A stretch of 64,000 nucleotides of DNA from Enterococcus moraviensis ATCC BAA-383 (GCF_000407445.1 NZ_ASWB01000001.1:930001-994000), one strand, 5' to 3'. Counted from the stretch's first letter, positions 53,663-63,692 are shown. Notes: generated by a model from the sequence alone, not told the origin. A program made the numbers and translations.

Positions 53663-54667
53663 TTATTCTCTTAAAACCATAATGGCTTTTGGTGAAACAG
53701 TAAAGTGATTGATTTTCTCGACGTTGATTTGTTTACTGCCTTTCCACCAAAAATCAAGGTTGTTGCAACAAAACCAAGCATTTTGTTCAAATGGCGTTTG
53801 TTGACTACTCACGTATTGAACAGTCAACAAATTGACATGGCTATCATCCAATAACAAATCATGCGCTCGAATCCCAATATAAGAACAATTTTTCAGGATT
53901 TCAGCAGCAACGGTCCATGGTTTTTCAATGCCAGGAATCTTTAGTGTATGCGCATCGATTCGTTTGATTGGATAAATATTTTTGCACCCAGTCAATCGAG
54001 CCGCTTCCACTGTTTGAGGTTGCTTAAACAAGTCCGTTGTCATGCCCTGTATAAGACCTGATTTCGTCATGATGCCAAGATTTGGACATAGTCTATAAAG
54101 TTCATCCAAACTATGACTCACAATCAATACATTGCCGTTAAAACCAGTCAAATGGTTTTGCAATTCGAGTTGAAGCTCTTCTTTTAATGATGTATCTAAT
54201 GCTGAAAATGGTTCATCCAATAAAAGTAGCTCTGGTTTAGAAGCTAATATTCGAGCTAATGCGACTCGCTGTTTTTGCCCACCTGACAGTTGTCTTGGAT
54301 AACTATTCTCCACATTTTCTAACTGGAACATATGCACTAGTTTTTGAATCAATTGTACGTCAGTTGTCACACTGCTTAAATTTTTATAGACAGTTAAATG
54401 AGGAAAAAGTGCATATTGCTGAAACAATAAGCCAACTTTACGTTTTTGTGGTGGCACATCAATTCCTTTTTCCTTATCAAATAGCACATGGTCTCCTAAC
54501 TGAATTCGACCCGAATCTGGTGTTTCAATTCCAGCAATACATTTTAATAACATGCTTTTCCCACACCCTGACGCTCCTAAAATCCCCAATGTCGTAGTGT
54601 CGATTTCAAAGCTTACTTTTAACGGATGATCTCGTAATTTTTTTTGAATATCAACAATAAGGTTCAT
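53663..54667 (-). CDS. modC: Molybdate ABC transporter ATP-binding protein
   Basis: 334 aa; ATG overlaps the modB stop (ATGA). Walker A GASGCGKS, Q-loop LLFQQYALFPHL, signature LSGGQKQRVALARI, Walker B LLLLDEPFSALD and the switch His in IVSHSLDE. The C-terminal 100 residues replace a standard MOP domain only loosely, so molybdate sensing may be reduced. Energises ModAB. Confidence 0.92.
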   Translation of the reverse strand: MNLIVDIQKKLRDHPLKVSFEIDTTTLGILGASGCGKSMLLKCIAGIETPDSGRIQLGDHVLFDKEKGIDVPPQKRKVGLLFQQYALFPHLTVYKNLSSVTTDVQLIQKLVHMFQLENVENSYPRQLSGGQKQRVALARILASKPELLLLDEPFSALDTSLKEELQLELQNHLTGFNGNVLIVSHSLDELYRLCPNLGIMTKSGLIQGMTTDLFKQPQTVEAARLTGCKNIYPIKRIDAHTLKIPGIEKPWTVAAEILKNCSYIGIRAHDLLLDDSHVNLLTVQYVSSQQTPFEQNAWFCCNNLDFWWKGSKQINVEKINHFTVSPKAIMVLRE

Positions 54668-55335
54668 ACTCTTATCCCCCGAGATTTTCTGCTAAAAAGC
54701 TCCATTAAAAATAGAATCAACAAACAAATAATAATGATAATGGCCACGTACTTTTTTGCTAAAGCCCAATCGCCTGCCGCTACTGCAGAATAAATTGCTA
54801 ATGGCAGTGTTCTTGTTTTTCCAGCAATGTTTCCTGCTAGCATGGTTGTTGCCCCAAATTCACCTAAGCCTCTAGCAAAAGCTAGCACGCCTCCGGCTAA
54901 AAGTCCATTGATCGCCAATGGTAAAGCAATTTTACAAAAAATTTTTATTTCTGAAAAGCCTAATGTCTGAGCAGCTGCAAGCAGATCTGGATCAATTTGC
55001 TCAAAAGCGGCAATCGCCGAGCGGTACATTAAAGGAAACGAAACTGCCACAGCCGCTATAACAGTTGCCGTCCAAGAAAAAACAACTTTGACAGAAAAAT
55101 AATCTAACAAGAATTTTCCAATTGGCTGTTGAACACCAAAAATATCCAGTAAAAAGAAACCGAAAACCGTCGGTGGCAATACCAGTGGTAAGGTAAATAG
55201 ACTGTTCAATAAAATTTTAAGCCCTTGATTCTTCAAACGAAAAACCAGATACGCCAGCAAAGTTCCACCTAAAAAAGTAAACATAATTGCTATTATTGCT
55301 GTTTGAAAGGAAATAATAATTGGACTCAACGCCAT
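54664..55335 (-). CDS. modB: Molybdate ABC transporter permease
   Basis: 223 aa from ATG 55335, with AGGTGAG upstream. GTG 55344 directly after the modA stop is possible but poorly spaced. Five to six spans. The EAA-loop region reads AAAQTLGFSEIKIFCKIALP, and GLLAGGVLAFARGLGEFGAT is the ModB signature. Membrane channel of the transporter. Confidence 0.93.
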   Translation of the reverse strand: MALSPIIISFQTAIIAIMFTFLGGTLLAYLVFRLKNQGLKILLNSLFTLPLVLPPTVFGFFLLDIFGVQQPIGKFLLDYFSVKVVFSWTATVIAAVAVSFPLMYRSAIAAFEQIDPDLLAAAQTLGFSEIKIFCKIALPLAINGLLAGGVLAFARGLGEFGATTMLAGNIAGKTRTLPLAIYSAVAAGDWALAKKYVAIIIIICLLILFLMELFSRKSRGIRV

Positions 55336-55344
55336 CAAGCTCAC

Positions 55345-56163
55345 CTACTTATTTAGAATAAACCCAGCATCTTCAAAATAGTTTGCTGCTTCTTTGCTTT
55401 TAAAAAACGTCATAAATTCTTCGGCCATTACTTTTTCTTCCGACCTTTCAAGCACCCCAACTGGGTAGATGATCGGCTCGTTCAACGTGTCCTCTGGTAA
55501 AACAGCTACAACTTTTACTTTGTCAGTTGATGCAGCATCTGTAGCATAAACTAATCCAGCTTGTGCACTACCTTGTGCTACCCAATTTAGTACTTCTGTT
55601 ACATTGGTTCCAAAGCTAGCATGTTCTTTGACATAATCCCAATACCCCAAAGCATTCAATCCTTTTTCAGCATATTGGCCTGCTGGCACACTTTCAGGAT
55701 CTCCGATTGCGATCATCTCTGCTTTTTTCAACTCACTAAAGTCATTCCATTCAACAGTAGACGTGCTTGGAATGATCATGACCAACTGGTTTTTTAATAG
55801 TGGATCAACACTTTTTTCATCGATTAATTTTTTTGAAACTAAGGCGTCCATTTGCTTGGTCGCTGCCGAAAAGAAAATATCTGCTTCTAAGCCTTTTTCG
55901 ATTTGTGTTTGTAGTTTTCCAGAGCTATCGTAGTTTCCTTCAATTTTTGTATTTGAATGCTCCTTTTCAAAAGCTGGAATGAGTTGATTTTCCATTACAC
56001 TTTCCAGACTAGCGGCCGCTGCAATCAATAAATGATGTTGTTCCGCTTGATTCGTCGAACTAGAGTCAACTGTTGCTTTTTTATCATTAGATGTACAAGC
56101 AGATAGGAAAAAACAGACAACTAAAATTAGAGGAATGACTTTTACCACATTCTTTTGTTTCAT
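55345..56163 (-). CDS. modA: Molybdate-binding lipoprotein
   Basis: 272 aa. Lipobox LSAC with Cys23 after a hydrophobic signal. LLIAAAASLESVMENQLIP and FSAATKQMDAL match ModA ligand-loop Ser positions. WVAQGSAQAGLVYATDA is a family signature. AAAGGAG precedes ATG. Captures molybdate or tungstate outside the cell for ModBC. Confidence 0.94.
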   Translation of the reverse strand: MKQKNVVKVIPLILVVCFFLSACTSNDKKATVDSSSTNQAEQHHLLIAAAASLESVMENQLIPAFEKEHSNTKIEGNYDSSGKLQTQIEKGLEADIFFSAATKQMDALVSKKLIDEKSVDPLLKNQLVMIIPSTSTVEWNDFSELKKAEMIAIGDPESVPAGQYAEKGLNALGYWDYVKEHASFGTNVTEVLNWVAQGSAQAGLVYATDAASTDKVKVVAVLPEDTLNEPIIYPVGVLERSEEKVMAEEFMTFFKSKEAANYFEDAGFILNK

Positions 56164-56189
56164 ACTATTTGCTCTCCTTTAAACGTAGT

Positions 56190-57164
56190 TTATAAATAAC
56201 CACCATAACCCAAACCAATAATTTCTCTTTTCGTTATTGTATCTTTAGCAATAATTCTTGGTAATAATAGGTCAAAAACGGTTTGTGCAGAAAATAAGAC
56301 CCCACCTGGCAATCCTACGATTGTTTTGCCCTCTAAGTAAGCAAGCAACAACATGGAGCCTGGCAAGACAGGTGTGCCATGAGAAACAATTTCCGCTCCA
56401 GTTTGCTTGATTGCTAACGGAGTACGATCATCTGGGTCCACGCTCATTCCACCAGTACAAAAGACAATATCTGCCCCTTTTTTTAACATATCTTTAATCG
56501 CACTACTTATTAAATCGGGCACATCGTTGACGATTTTATGAAATTTGATGACCGCCATTGGGTATGGAGTTAATTTTTCTTTAAGGACTGGTAAGAATGC
56601 GTCTTCAATCAAACCGTTGAAAACTTCACTGCCTGTGGTGACGATTCCGATCGTTACTGGTTTAAAAGGTATTAGAGATAAGATCCTTTCTTGGCCAACC
56701 AAGTCTTCTGCTTGAAGTAATTTTTCAGGTTCGATTTCCAATGGAATGATTCGTGCCCCTGCCAATTTTTGTCCTGCATGTACCTTTTGATCCCCTTTTA
56801 GTGTGGCAACAGCAATCTTTTCAATCGAATTCAACTCAAATAATACGTCTTGTTTGACTTTCAATACTCCATCTACTTCTGCAACAATTTCGATTTTCCC
56901 TTCTGATACCGCTGTTGCGCGCATATCGTCTCCCGCAATTAAATGATAGAGAAAATCTGCTGCGTCATTTTCGTGAATTAAATTTGTTTTTTCTGTTGAT
57001 AAAAATAAATGCTCTTTCCCTAATGCGAGTAATAGAGGGATATCTTCAGCCTTCACTTGATGGCCTTTTGAGAAAAGAGCTCCTTTAAACTCGCCTTTAA
57101 CGATTTTGGTAATATCTTGGCATAAAACCAGTCCCTCAGCGTCCACTGTTTTGACGACTTTCAT
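56190..57164 (-). CDS. Molybdopterin-binding protein, MoeA-C/MogA-like domain
   Basis: 324 aa from ATG 57164 (GGAGGGAAAAAGG). The frame upstream contains the ribosome site. The C-terminal half is a MoCF-biosynthesis domain (TIGIVTTGSEVFNG, ADIVFCTGGMSVDPDDRTP, GTPVLPGSMLLLAY, VGLPGGVLFSAQTVFDLLLP). The N-terminal half is unlike true MoeA. Such proteins accompany Mo-enzymes in Firmicutes and may insert molybdenum or modify the cofactor. A complete MoeA is encoded separately at 59756. Confidence 0.85.
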   Translation of the reverse strand: MKVVKTVDAEGLVLCQDITKIVKGEFKGALFSKGHQVKAEDIPLLLALGKEHLFLSTEKTNLIHENDAADFLYHLIAGDDMRATAVSEGKIEIVAEVDGVLKVKQDVLFELNSIEKIAVATLKGDQKVHAGQKLAGARIIPLEIEPEKLLQAEDLVGQERILSLIPFKPVTIGIVTTGSEVFNGLIEDAFLPVLKEKLTPYPMAVIKFHKIVNDVPDLISSAIKDMLKKGADIVFCTGGMSVDPDDRTPLAIKQTGAEIVSHGTPVLPGSMLLLAYLEGKTIVGLPGGVLFSAQTVFDLLLPRIIAKDTITKREIIGLGYGGYL

Positions 57165-57179
57165 CCTTTTTCCCTCCAC

Positions 57180-57659
57180 TTAATGCTCTGTTTTTCGGTC
57201 TGTTAAAATGTCTAAGGCATGGGGTAAAATCGGGCGTAAATAGGTTAAATTCTCGGTCACACCTTTTGGACTTCCAGGCAAATTAACGATCATCGTCTTA
57301 CCACGTTGCACTGCAACAGCTCGACTTAACATAGCAAAAGGTGTTTTTTTGATACCTTGCATGCGCATTCCTTCACTAATACCTGGAAGCTCTTTTTCTG
57401 CTACACTTAACGTTGCCTCGGGTGTGATATCTCGAACACCTAAACCAGTTCCCCCAGTCGTCAATATCAGGTCACATGTGTCACACCACTCAATCAACAG
57501 TGTTCTTAATTCACTCTGTTCGTCGGGTAAAATTGCTTGTTTCACGACTTCAAATTGATCTTGGATCAATTCTTTTATGATACGACCAGATTCATCTTCA
57601 CGTAATCCTTGGTATCCTGTATCGCTTAATGTAATAATGCCCACTTTATACAACTTCAA
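57180..57659 (-). CDS. mogA: Molybdopterin adenylyltransferase
   Basis: 159 aa from TTG 57659 (AAAGGGG upstream), overlapping the MOSC gene by 14 bases. Longer frames would run through MOSC coding sequence. KVGIITLSDTGYQG, ILTTGGTGLGVRDITPEAT, and VNLPGSPKGVTENLTYLRP are MogA/MoaB signatures. Activates molybdopterin by adenylation before MoeA inserts the metal. Confidence 0.9.
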   Translation of the reverse strand: MKLYKVGIITLSDTGYQGLREDESGRIIKELIQDQFEVVKQAILPDEQSELRTLLIEWCDTCDLILTTGGTGLGVRDITPEATLSVAEKELPGISEGMRMQGIKKTPFAMLSRAVAVQRGKTMIVNLPGSPKGVTENLTYLRPILPHALDILTDRKTEH

Positions 57660-58086
57660 GTTTATCCCCTTTTTTAATATGCCCTTCTTCAACCACAACA
57701 GCAAAAATTCCTTCTCTTGGCATAATGCAATCTCCCACACGAGCATAAATTTGACAATGCTTATGACATTCTTTTCCGATTTGAGTGACAACTAGCTCTG
57801 CCTGACCTATCCTAATTTGGCTTCCAACAGGTAATTGGCGTAAATCAACGCCTGATACAATGATATTTTCACCAAAAGCACCGTTCCCTACACGAGCCCC
57901 ACGTTCATTAAACTCTGTGATTTTTTCAAATGACAATAAACTAACTTGACGATGCCAATTTCCTCCATGAGCATCGTTTGCTAACCCAAAGCCTTTAACT
58001 AGATCCACTTCTGGAATTTCTTTTTTTTGAGTTCCTCTTCGTTCACTGATATTGATACCAATAATTTCCCCAACTGTCATACTCAT
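57646..58086 (-). CDS. MOSC domain protein
   Basis: 146 aa; ATG overlaps the moaA stop. MOSC fold: GLANDAHGGNWHRQVSLLSF, GNGAFGENIIVSGVDL, and the sulfur-carrying Cys in GKECHKHCQI. MOSC proteins carry sulfane sulfur or handle cofactor sulfuration. Placement among moa/mog genes suggests tailoring of Moco for the formate dehydrogenase, possibly with the FDH active-site sulfido ligand. Confidence 0.9.
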   Translation of the reverse strand: MSMTVGEIIGINISERRGTQKKEIPEVDLVKGFGLANDAHGGNWHRQVSLLSFEKITEFNERGARVGNGAFGENIIVSGVDLRQLPVGSQIRIGQAELVVTQIGKECHKHCQIYARVGDCIMPREGIFAVVVEEGHIKKGDKLEVV

Positions 58087-59051
58087 TACCCTCCAATTTG
58101 TGACATTAATCGAGAATCTCCTTGAGTCTCTAAAAAATGATGTTTTTCTGGTTTTCGTTCGATCGCTGCTAAAATTTGTCGTAACAGAAGTTCTTCGTTC
58201 TCTGTTTGTAACGCTTCTTTTAAGTCACAGCCATCATCCATATGCAAACAGGTTTTCAACTGTCCATCTGCCGTGACTCTGATGCGGTCACATTCAGCAC
58301 AAAAACAATGACCTAATGCACTGATAAATCCAATTTTCCCATTGAAATCTGGCAACGTAAAATAACTGGCTGGGCCATTTCCTAAGCGTTGCTCAAAAGG
58401 AACCAAGGTTCCATAATTGGATTCAAGCACTGCAAAAATTTCCTCTTGTGTTTTCCCTGGGCAACCTTTACCTAAACCAATCGGCATCAATTCAATAAAT
58501 CGAATATGAATCGGATTTACTTTTGCTAGTGCTGCGATTTCACAAATTTCTTTTGCTGTTAATTCTCCGCGAGCCACTGTGTTCACTTTGATATTCGGTA
58601 GCGCTACTTCTATCGCTTTTTCTAAACCAGCCAGGACTCTCTTTAAATCTCCGACTCTCGTAATTTCACGAAAGTCATCTTGATTTAACGTATCGATGCT
58701 GATATTGATACCATCTAGTTTTGCTTCTTTTAACGCTTCCGCATATCTTTCTAATTGAATGCCATTCGTTGTTAACGTGACTTTTTCTATTCCTTTTATT
58801 TCTTTTATTGACCGAATCAACCCAACTGTATCTCGTCTGGTTAGGGGCTCACCTCCTGTGATCTTCACTTTTTTGATTCCATGCTCAGCTAATTTTCTGA
58901 CTAAAAATAGAATCTCATTAGTACTTAAAACCTCCTGCTTTTGTAGAAAACATATTCCTGTAGCTGGCATACAATACGTACATCTTAAATCGCAACGATC
59001 TGTTACCGATATCCGAACATAATCAATTTCGCGGTTAAAGGAATCCTTCAT
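58086..59051 (-). CDS. moaA: GTP 3',8-cyclase
   Basis: 321 aa from ATG 59051 (MKDSFNREIDYVRISVTDRC). Earlier in-frame codons overlap moaC and lack a site. Radical-SAM cluster CDLRCTYC, second 4Fe-4S site in CFCAECDRIRVTADGQLKTC, and the C-terminal GG (SQIGG) needed for activity. First step of molybdopterin synthesis with MoaC. Confidence 0.94.
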   Translation of the reverse strand: MKDSFNREIDYVRISVTDRCDLRCTYCMPATGICFLQKQEVLSTNEILFLVRKLAEHGIKKVKITGGEPLTRRDTVGLIRSIKEIKGIEKVTLTTNGIQLERYAEALKEAKLDGINISIDTLNQDDFREITRVGDLKRVLAGLEKAIEVALPNIKVNTVARGELTAKEICEIAALAKVNPIHIRFIELMPIGLGKGCPGKTQEEIFAVLESNYGTLVPFEQRLGNGPASYFTLPDFNGKIGFISALGHCFCAECDRIRVTADGQLKTCLHMDDGCDLKEALQTENEELLLRQILAAIERKPEKHHFLETQGDSRLMSQIGG

Positions 59052-59076
59052 TTTAAGTCGTGTCCTTCCTGTACCA

Positions 59077-59577
59077 TTATTCGTTGACCTCTTGATTTCT
59101 TGAAATAAAGTGTCCGCTTTTTCCACCAGACTTTTCTAGCAAACAAACATTTGAGATATTCATTTCTCGATCCATAGCCTTACACATATCGTAAATTGTA
59201 AGCAACGCAATATTGGCTCCAGTTAAAGCTTCCATCTCAACTCCTGTTGGTCCAACTGTTTTTGTCACACACTGAACGCTCAAAATTTGATCTGATTTCC
59301 AACTAAAGTCGATCACACACTTTGTTAATGCTATCACATGACATAGCGGAATAAGTTCAAATGTTTTTTTGGCAGCCATAATACCCGCAACTCTTGCAAC
59401 TTGTAGCACCTCACCTTTTTTTATTGTTTGATTTTTGATACCAGCTGCCACTTCTTTGTTCATCTGAATTTCTCCATAAGCTATGGCTGTCCTTTCCGTC
59501 GCTTCTTTTTTAGAGACATCAACCATACGCGCTTCGCCTTGTTCATTAATATGTGTAAACTGTAAATTTTCTTCCAT
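59077..59577 (-). CDS. moaC: Cyclic pyranopterin monophosphate synthase
   Basis: 166 aa. FTHINEQGEARMVDVSKKEA, IMAAKKTFELIPLCHVIALT, GPTGVEMEALTGANIALLTI, YDMCKAMD and EKSGGKSGHF are MoaC signatures. GAGGTG precedes ATG. First gene of the moaC-moaA-MOSC-mogA-moe-modABC run. A cre-like site sits about 12 bases upstream. moaD and moaE are not in the window. Confidence 0.95.
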   Translation of the reverse strand: MEENLQFTHINEQGEARMVDVSKKEATERTAIAYGEIQMNKEVAAGIKNQTIKKGEVLQVARVAGIMAAKKTFELIPLCHVIALTKCVIDFSWKSDQILSVQCVTKTVGPTGVEMEALTGANIALLTIYDMCKAMDREMNISNVCLLEKSGGKSGHFISRNQEVNE

Positions 59578-59588
59578 GTCAGCACCTC

Positions 59589-59602
59589 TTAAAACGCTTT
59601 CA
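59589..59602. promoter_or_regulatory. cre-like site before moaC
   Basis: TGAAAGCGTTTTAA (minus strand) is close to the CcpA consensus TGAAAGCGNTTTCA. Its place just before the start codon would suit roadblock repression by CcpA. Confidence 0.5.
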
Positions 59603-59705
59603 TTTACAACTAAACCAGAAACTGATTTGTCTTTATCTCAAGTTTATCACTACGTCTAAAAAAAAACAATCTGATATAAATAATTTTTTTTAGCTAACCT
59701 AAATA

Positions 59706-59745
59706 GAATCTGAAGAAAAGAGACTAATCTCTTTTCTTCAGATTC
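59706..59745 (-). terminator. 17-bp hairpin after moeA
   Basis: GAATCTGAAGAAAAGAG and its complement flank ACTAAT. Only a few T follow, so it may be a weak terminator or mRNA end protector between the fdh-moeA and moaC operons. Confidence 0.5.
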
Positions 59746-59755
59746 CTTTGGCTTA

Positions 59756-60958
59756 TTAAGATTTCCAATAATAGACTGTTACAGAGTCTCCTTTTTTCAG
59801 AGTTTTTTTGGCGGGTTGATCAATTAAACAATTAGTATCAAGGGTATTATGAAAAACAGAAGAGTAGTGTAATGTTGCGTTTAAAGAAACCAAGCCATTT
59901 TCTTCATGCGCTCGAATAAAACGACGAATATTGGATTGTTTCAGGTCTTCTGTTAATTGAACCTCCCGTTTTTCTAAATTTAGTTCTGGACACCCCATAA
60001 AATCAGCCAAGGCTGACCAATAAAACAGATGAAGATTAACAACTGCTGCAAAAGGATTGCCAGACAAACTTAAAATAACTTTATTTTGATAAGTACTTGC
60101 CATTATCGGTGTTCCTGGTTTCATGTTCACAAAATGAAACAACGACTTCCCGCCTAAATCTTTTATTACTTGTGGGACATAATCCTTTTCCCCTACCGAA
60201 ACACCACCTGTCGTAATCAATAAGTCGATTGTTTCTATTTGCTCACGAATAATTTTTGAGATAACAACAGTATCATCTGAGCAATGCTCTTTAAAGATGA
60301 TTTTACTCCCGCTTGATTGGATAAACGAAGCAAGGGTATATAAATTACTATCATAAATTTTCCCTGATGTAAGTGGTGTTTCTAATGAGATCAACTCGCT
60401 ACCAGTTGCTATGATCCCTACTTTCATTGGTGCTAAAACGCTGATTTCTTTCATCCCTTGAGCAGCTAAGATTCCCACAGCACGGCTGTTGATCACTTGA
60501 TATTTTGAAAAAATTTTCTGATTATGTGTGACATCTTCCCCTACAACCCCATAGTTGCGACCTGCTTTTATTTCTCGATAGATGTTGACTTCTGTTTTCC
60601 CATAATCTGTCCATTCTTGTTTGATCACTGCATCATATGGTTTTGGAATCGGTGCTCCCGTCATGATTCTAACAGCACTGCCACAAACGTTCTTTACATT
60701 CGGTTCAGAATCTCCTGCAAAAATCGCATCAATAACCTGTAATGTAACGGGTTGTTCTGGGCTTGCGCCCTCACTTTCTTTGGCGATTATAGCATAACCA
60801 TCCATGCCAGCTCTTGGAAAATGAGGTACAGCAACTTGCGCATAAATATCTTCCGCACACACACGTCCTGTTGCTTCCAAAATAGAAACGATTTCTACTT
60901 TTTTTTGCTGAGCCAAAGCCTGTTGGATTTTTGCTCTAGCCGCTTCAACTTCGATCAT
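59756..60958 (-). CDS. moeA: Molybdopterin molybdenumtransferase
   Basis: 400 aa from ATG 60958 (GGGAG upstream). Upstream in-frame codons would overlap fdhF. MoeA order is complete: domain I with VPHFPRAGMDGYAI, AVRIMTGAPIPKPYDAVI, GEDV, the MoCF domain (VGIIATGSELIS, GKIYDSNLY, DLLITTGGVSVGEKDY, LSLSGNPFAAVVNLHLF), and the C-terminal domain IV. Inserts Mo into adenylated molybdopterin. Only 13 bases after fdhF, so co-transcribed with it. Confidence 0.95.
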   Translation of the reverse strand: MIEVEAARAKIQQALAQQKKVEIVSILEATGRVCAEDIYAQVAVPHFPRAGMDGYAIIAKESEGASPEQPVTLQVIDAIFAGDSEPNVKNVCGSAVRIMTGAPIPKPYDAVIKQEWTDYGKTEVNIYREIKAGRNYGVVGEDVTHNQKIFSKYQVINSRAVGILAAQGMKEISVLAPMKVGIIATGSELISLETPLTSGKIYDSNLYTLASFIQSSGSKIIFKEHCSDDTVVISKIIREQIETIDLLITTGGVSVGEKDYVPQVIKDLGGKSLFHFVNMKPGTPIMASTYQNKVILSLSGNPFAAVVNLHLFYWSALADFMGCPELNLEKREVQLTEDLKQSNIRRFIRAHEENGLVSLNATLHYSSVFHNTLDTNCLIDQPAKKTLKKGDSVTVYYWKS

Positions 60959-60971
60959 TGGCTCAACTCCC

Positions 60972-63692
60972 TTATTTGATTGGTGTAATAGCAACAGCAC
61001 ATACTTTATATTCTGGAATGATCGCGATATCATCGAACTCAGCAATAGTCAGTTCGTTGACATTACCATCTGGGAAATGGAAGGTCATGAACACTTCTTG
61101 TGGAAAGACACGATTGCCAACTGCAGCATATGTTTCAATCGTTCCTCTTCTCGACTTAACTGCCACTTTATCGCCTTCTTCGATTCCTAAACGATTTGCA
61201 TCTACGGTATTGATTTCAATATAGGAACGATTTGCGATTTGATTGATTCCCTCTGTTCTCCCTGTCATCGCTCGAGTATTATAATGATACAACATTCGAC
61301 CAGTAGACATTAAATAGGGATAGCTTTCATCTGGTAACTCTTTGGATTTTTTATATGGAATCGCCATAAATAGGCCTTTGCCACGAGTAAATTCACCAAC
61401 ATGCATAATCGGTGTACCTGGGTCTTCTACTGTACGACATGGCCATTGCAAACCACCTGTTTCTTCTAAGCGATCATAGTTGATTCCACCAAAAGTTGGG
61501 GTTACACTTGCAATTTCATCCATGATTTCTTTGGCAGAGTCATAGTGACAAGGATAGCCAAGGCGTGTCATTACATCACAGAAAATAGCAAAATCTTCTC
61601 GTGCTTCTCCTTTTGGCTCCACCACCTTGCGTACTCGTTGAACACGTCTTTCGGTATTCGTAAATGTTCCATCTTTTTCAGCATAACTAATTCCTGGCAA
61701 CACCACGTCTGCATAAGCTGCTGTTTCTGTCATAAATAATTCTTGAACGACAAAGAACTCTAAATTTTCAAGTGCCTTACGTACATGATTCGTATCTGGG
61801 TCTGTCACAATCGGATCTTCTCCAAAGATATACAATCCTTTGATTTTTCCTTCTGTTGCTGCAGGTAATACTTGCGTGGAAGTCATTCCGACATTTTTAT
61901 TCAATGTTACTCCCCACACTTTTTCAAATTTTTCCATTGCTTGTGGATCGGCAACTTTTTGATAACCAGGGAAATCATACGGCATACAGCCCATATCACA
62001 TGCACCTTGTACATTATTTTGACCGCGAAGTGGATTAACGCCACAGCCAGGTTTTCCGATTTTACCAACGAGCATGGCCATATTCGACATACTCATAACA
62101 CCTTCGGTTCCTGTTGAATGCTCCGTTACACCTAAACAGTAGATAATGGGTGCTTTCTCCGCTTTTGCATACAATCTCGCAGCTTTTATTAAATCTTGTG
62201 GATCAATGTGACAAATTTCAGCCACTTTTTCTGGTGTATATTCTGCAACTAAACGTTCAAGTGCTTCAAATCCTTCTGTTTTTTCTTCAATAAAGGTTCG
62301 ATCAGCTAATCCTTCTTTTAAGATTACATGCATCATCCCATTGGCAAAGGCTACGTTTGTTCCAGCCTGGATTTGTAAATGGAGCTCACAATTTTTTACG
62401 AGGTCGATTTTACGTGGATCGACTACGATAACCTTTGCTCCTCGTTGCATCGCTTGTCTAATTTGTGAGCCAATCACTGGATGAGCTTCTTCTGGATTTG
62501 ACCCCACTAATAAGATTACGTCAATATCTGTCGTAATGTCTGCAATAGGATTTGTCATGGCACCAGAGCCTAGCGTATGCGCCAACCCATGGACAGACGC
62601 CGAGTGACAAACACGAGCACAATTATCTACGTTATTTGTACCAAATGCCGCTCTCATCATTTTTTGGAAAACATAATTATCTTCGTTAATGGAACGTGAA
62701 CAAGAAAAACCAGCTAGAGAATCTGGACCATGATCTGTTTTCAATTGACTAAATTTATCTGCAACCAAGGTCAAGGCTTCATCCCATGTCGCTGGTTCAA
62801 AAACGCCATTACGCTTAATCAGCGGCTCCGTTAAACGATCACCTGAACCTACAAATTTATACGAAGCAAACTTGCCTTTCACACATAAAAGATTTTTGTT
62901 TGCAGCACCATTGATTGGTTCAACACCAACCAATTTATTTCCTTTGATCACAAGATTCATTTGGCAACCAGTCCCACAATGCGGACAAGTGGTCGGAATT
63001 TTTTTGGTTTCCCACTCTCGATAAGTTTTATGATCTTTACTCACTAAGGCACCTGTTGGGCAAGCTGAAACGCAATTCCCACAAGACTCACAAAGTGACT
63101 GATCAAAAGAAGCTCCATAACTAGGCGTCATTTTCGTGTCAAAGCCTCGTTTGGCAATACTAATGACATCTCGTCCTTGGCGCAACTGACAGACCTTAGA
63201 ACAACGCCTACACATAATACACTTTTCTGGATCATACTCAAAAAATGGATTGCTGGTGTCTTCTTGGTGACAAGGCATCCGTTTGCCATCCGTAAAACTG
63301 GTAGCCTCAATTCCATAATCCAAACAATAATCTTGTAGTTTACAGGCTCCATTTTTACCACAAGAGAAACAGTCTAATTTATGATTACTCAACAACAAAT
63401 CTAAAATAAAGCGACGGGAATCATTGACTCTAGGAGAGTTTGTATGAACCACCATTCCTTCTTGGCAGTGAGCCGTACAGGCTGTGGTCAAGCCACCTTT
63501 TCTTCCACCCTCGACTTCAATTGTACACATCCGACATGAACCATCTGGTGCTAATTCCTTCAAATGGCACAGTGTAGGGATTTCTATATTCAACATTGAT
63601 GCAGCTTCTAACACGGTTGTCCCTTTTGGTACCGTAATCTGCTGATCATCGATCGACATCGTAATGGTTGTTGTTTTTAATTTTGTTTCCAT
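60972..63692 (-). CDS. fdhF: Formate dehydrogenase alpha subunit, Cys type, NAD-linked class
   Basis: 906 aa. N-terminal NuoG-like part with a 2Fe-2S ferredoxin (CHLKELAPDGSCRMC), a His/Cys cluster site (CFSCGKNGACKLQDYC), and two 4Fe-4S motifs (CIMCRRCSKVC; CESCGNCVSACP). The molybdopterin domain follows from about residue 225 (CPHCGTGCQMNL). The active-site motif NCARVCHSASV has Cys where E. coli FdhF has Sec. C-terminal MopB domain includes GRMLYHYNTRAMTGR. Oxidises formate and passes electrons to the NuoF-like subunit encoded upstream. Confidence 0.94.
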   Translation of the reverse strand: METKLKTTTITMSIDDQQITVPKGTTVLEAASMLNIEIPTLCHLKELAPDGSCRMCTIEVEGGRKGGLTTACTAHCQEGMVVHTNSPRVNDSRRFILDLLLSNHKLDCFSCGKNGACKLQDYCLDYGIEATSFTDGKRMPCHQEDTSNPFFEYDPEKCIMCRRCSKVCQLRQGRDVISIAKRGFDTKMTPSYGASFDQSLCESCGNCVSACPTGALVSKDHKTYREWETKKIPTTCPHCGTGCQMNLVIKGNKLVGVEPINGAANKNLLCVKGKFASYKFVGSGDRLTEPLIKRNGVFEPATWDEALTLVADKFSQLKTDHGPDSLAGFSCSRSINEDNYVFQKMMRAAFGTNNVDNCARVCHSASVHGLAHTLGSGAMTNPIADITTDIDVILLVGSNPEEAHPVIGSQIRQAMQRGAKVIVVDPRKIDLVKNCELHLQIQAGTNVAFANGMMHVILKEGLADRTFIEEKTEGFEALERLVAEYTPEKVAEICHIDPQDLIKAARLYAKAEKAPIIYCLGVTEHSTGTEGVMSMSNMAMLVGKIGKPGCGVNPLRGQNNVQGACDMGCMPYDFPGYQKVADPQAMEKFEKVWGVTLNKNVGMTSTQVLPAATEGKIKGLYIFGEDPIVTDPDTNHVRKALENLEFFVVQELFMTETAAYADVVLPGISYAEKDGTFTNTERRVQRVRKVVEPKGEAREDFAIFCDVMTRLGYPCHYDSAKEIMDEIASVTPTFGGINYDRLEETGGLQWPCRTVEDPGTPIMHVGEFTRGKGLFMAIPYKKSKELPDESYPYLMSTGRMLYHYNTRAMTGRTEGINQIANRSYIEINTVDANRLGIEEGDKVAVKSRRGTIETYAAVGNRVFPQEVFMTFHFPDGNVNELTIAEFDDIAIIPEYKVCAVAITPIK

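Noticed and set aside
57660-57791. Longer MogA frame starting at 57791
   Set aside because: The extra 44 residues are the MOSC gene read in another frame. A TTG with AAAGGGG at 57659 gives the normal family length.
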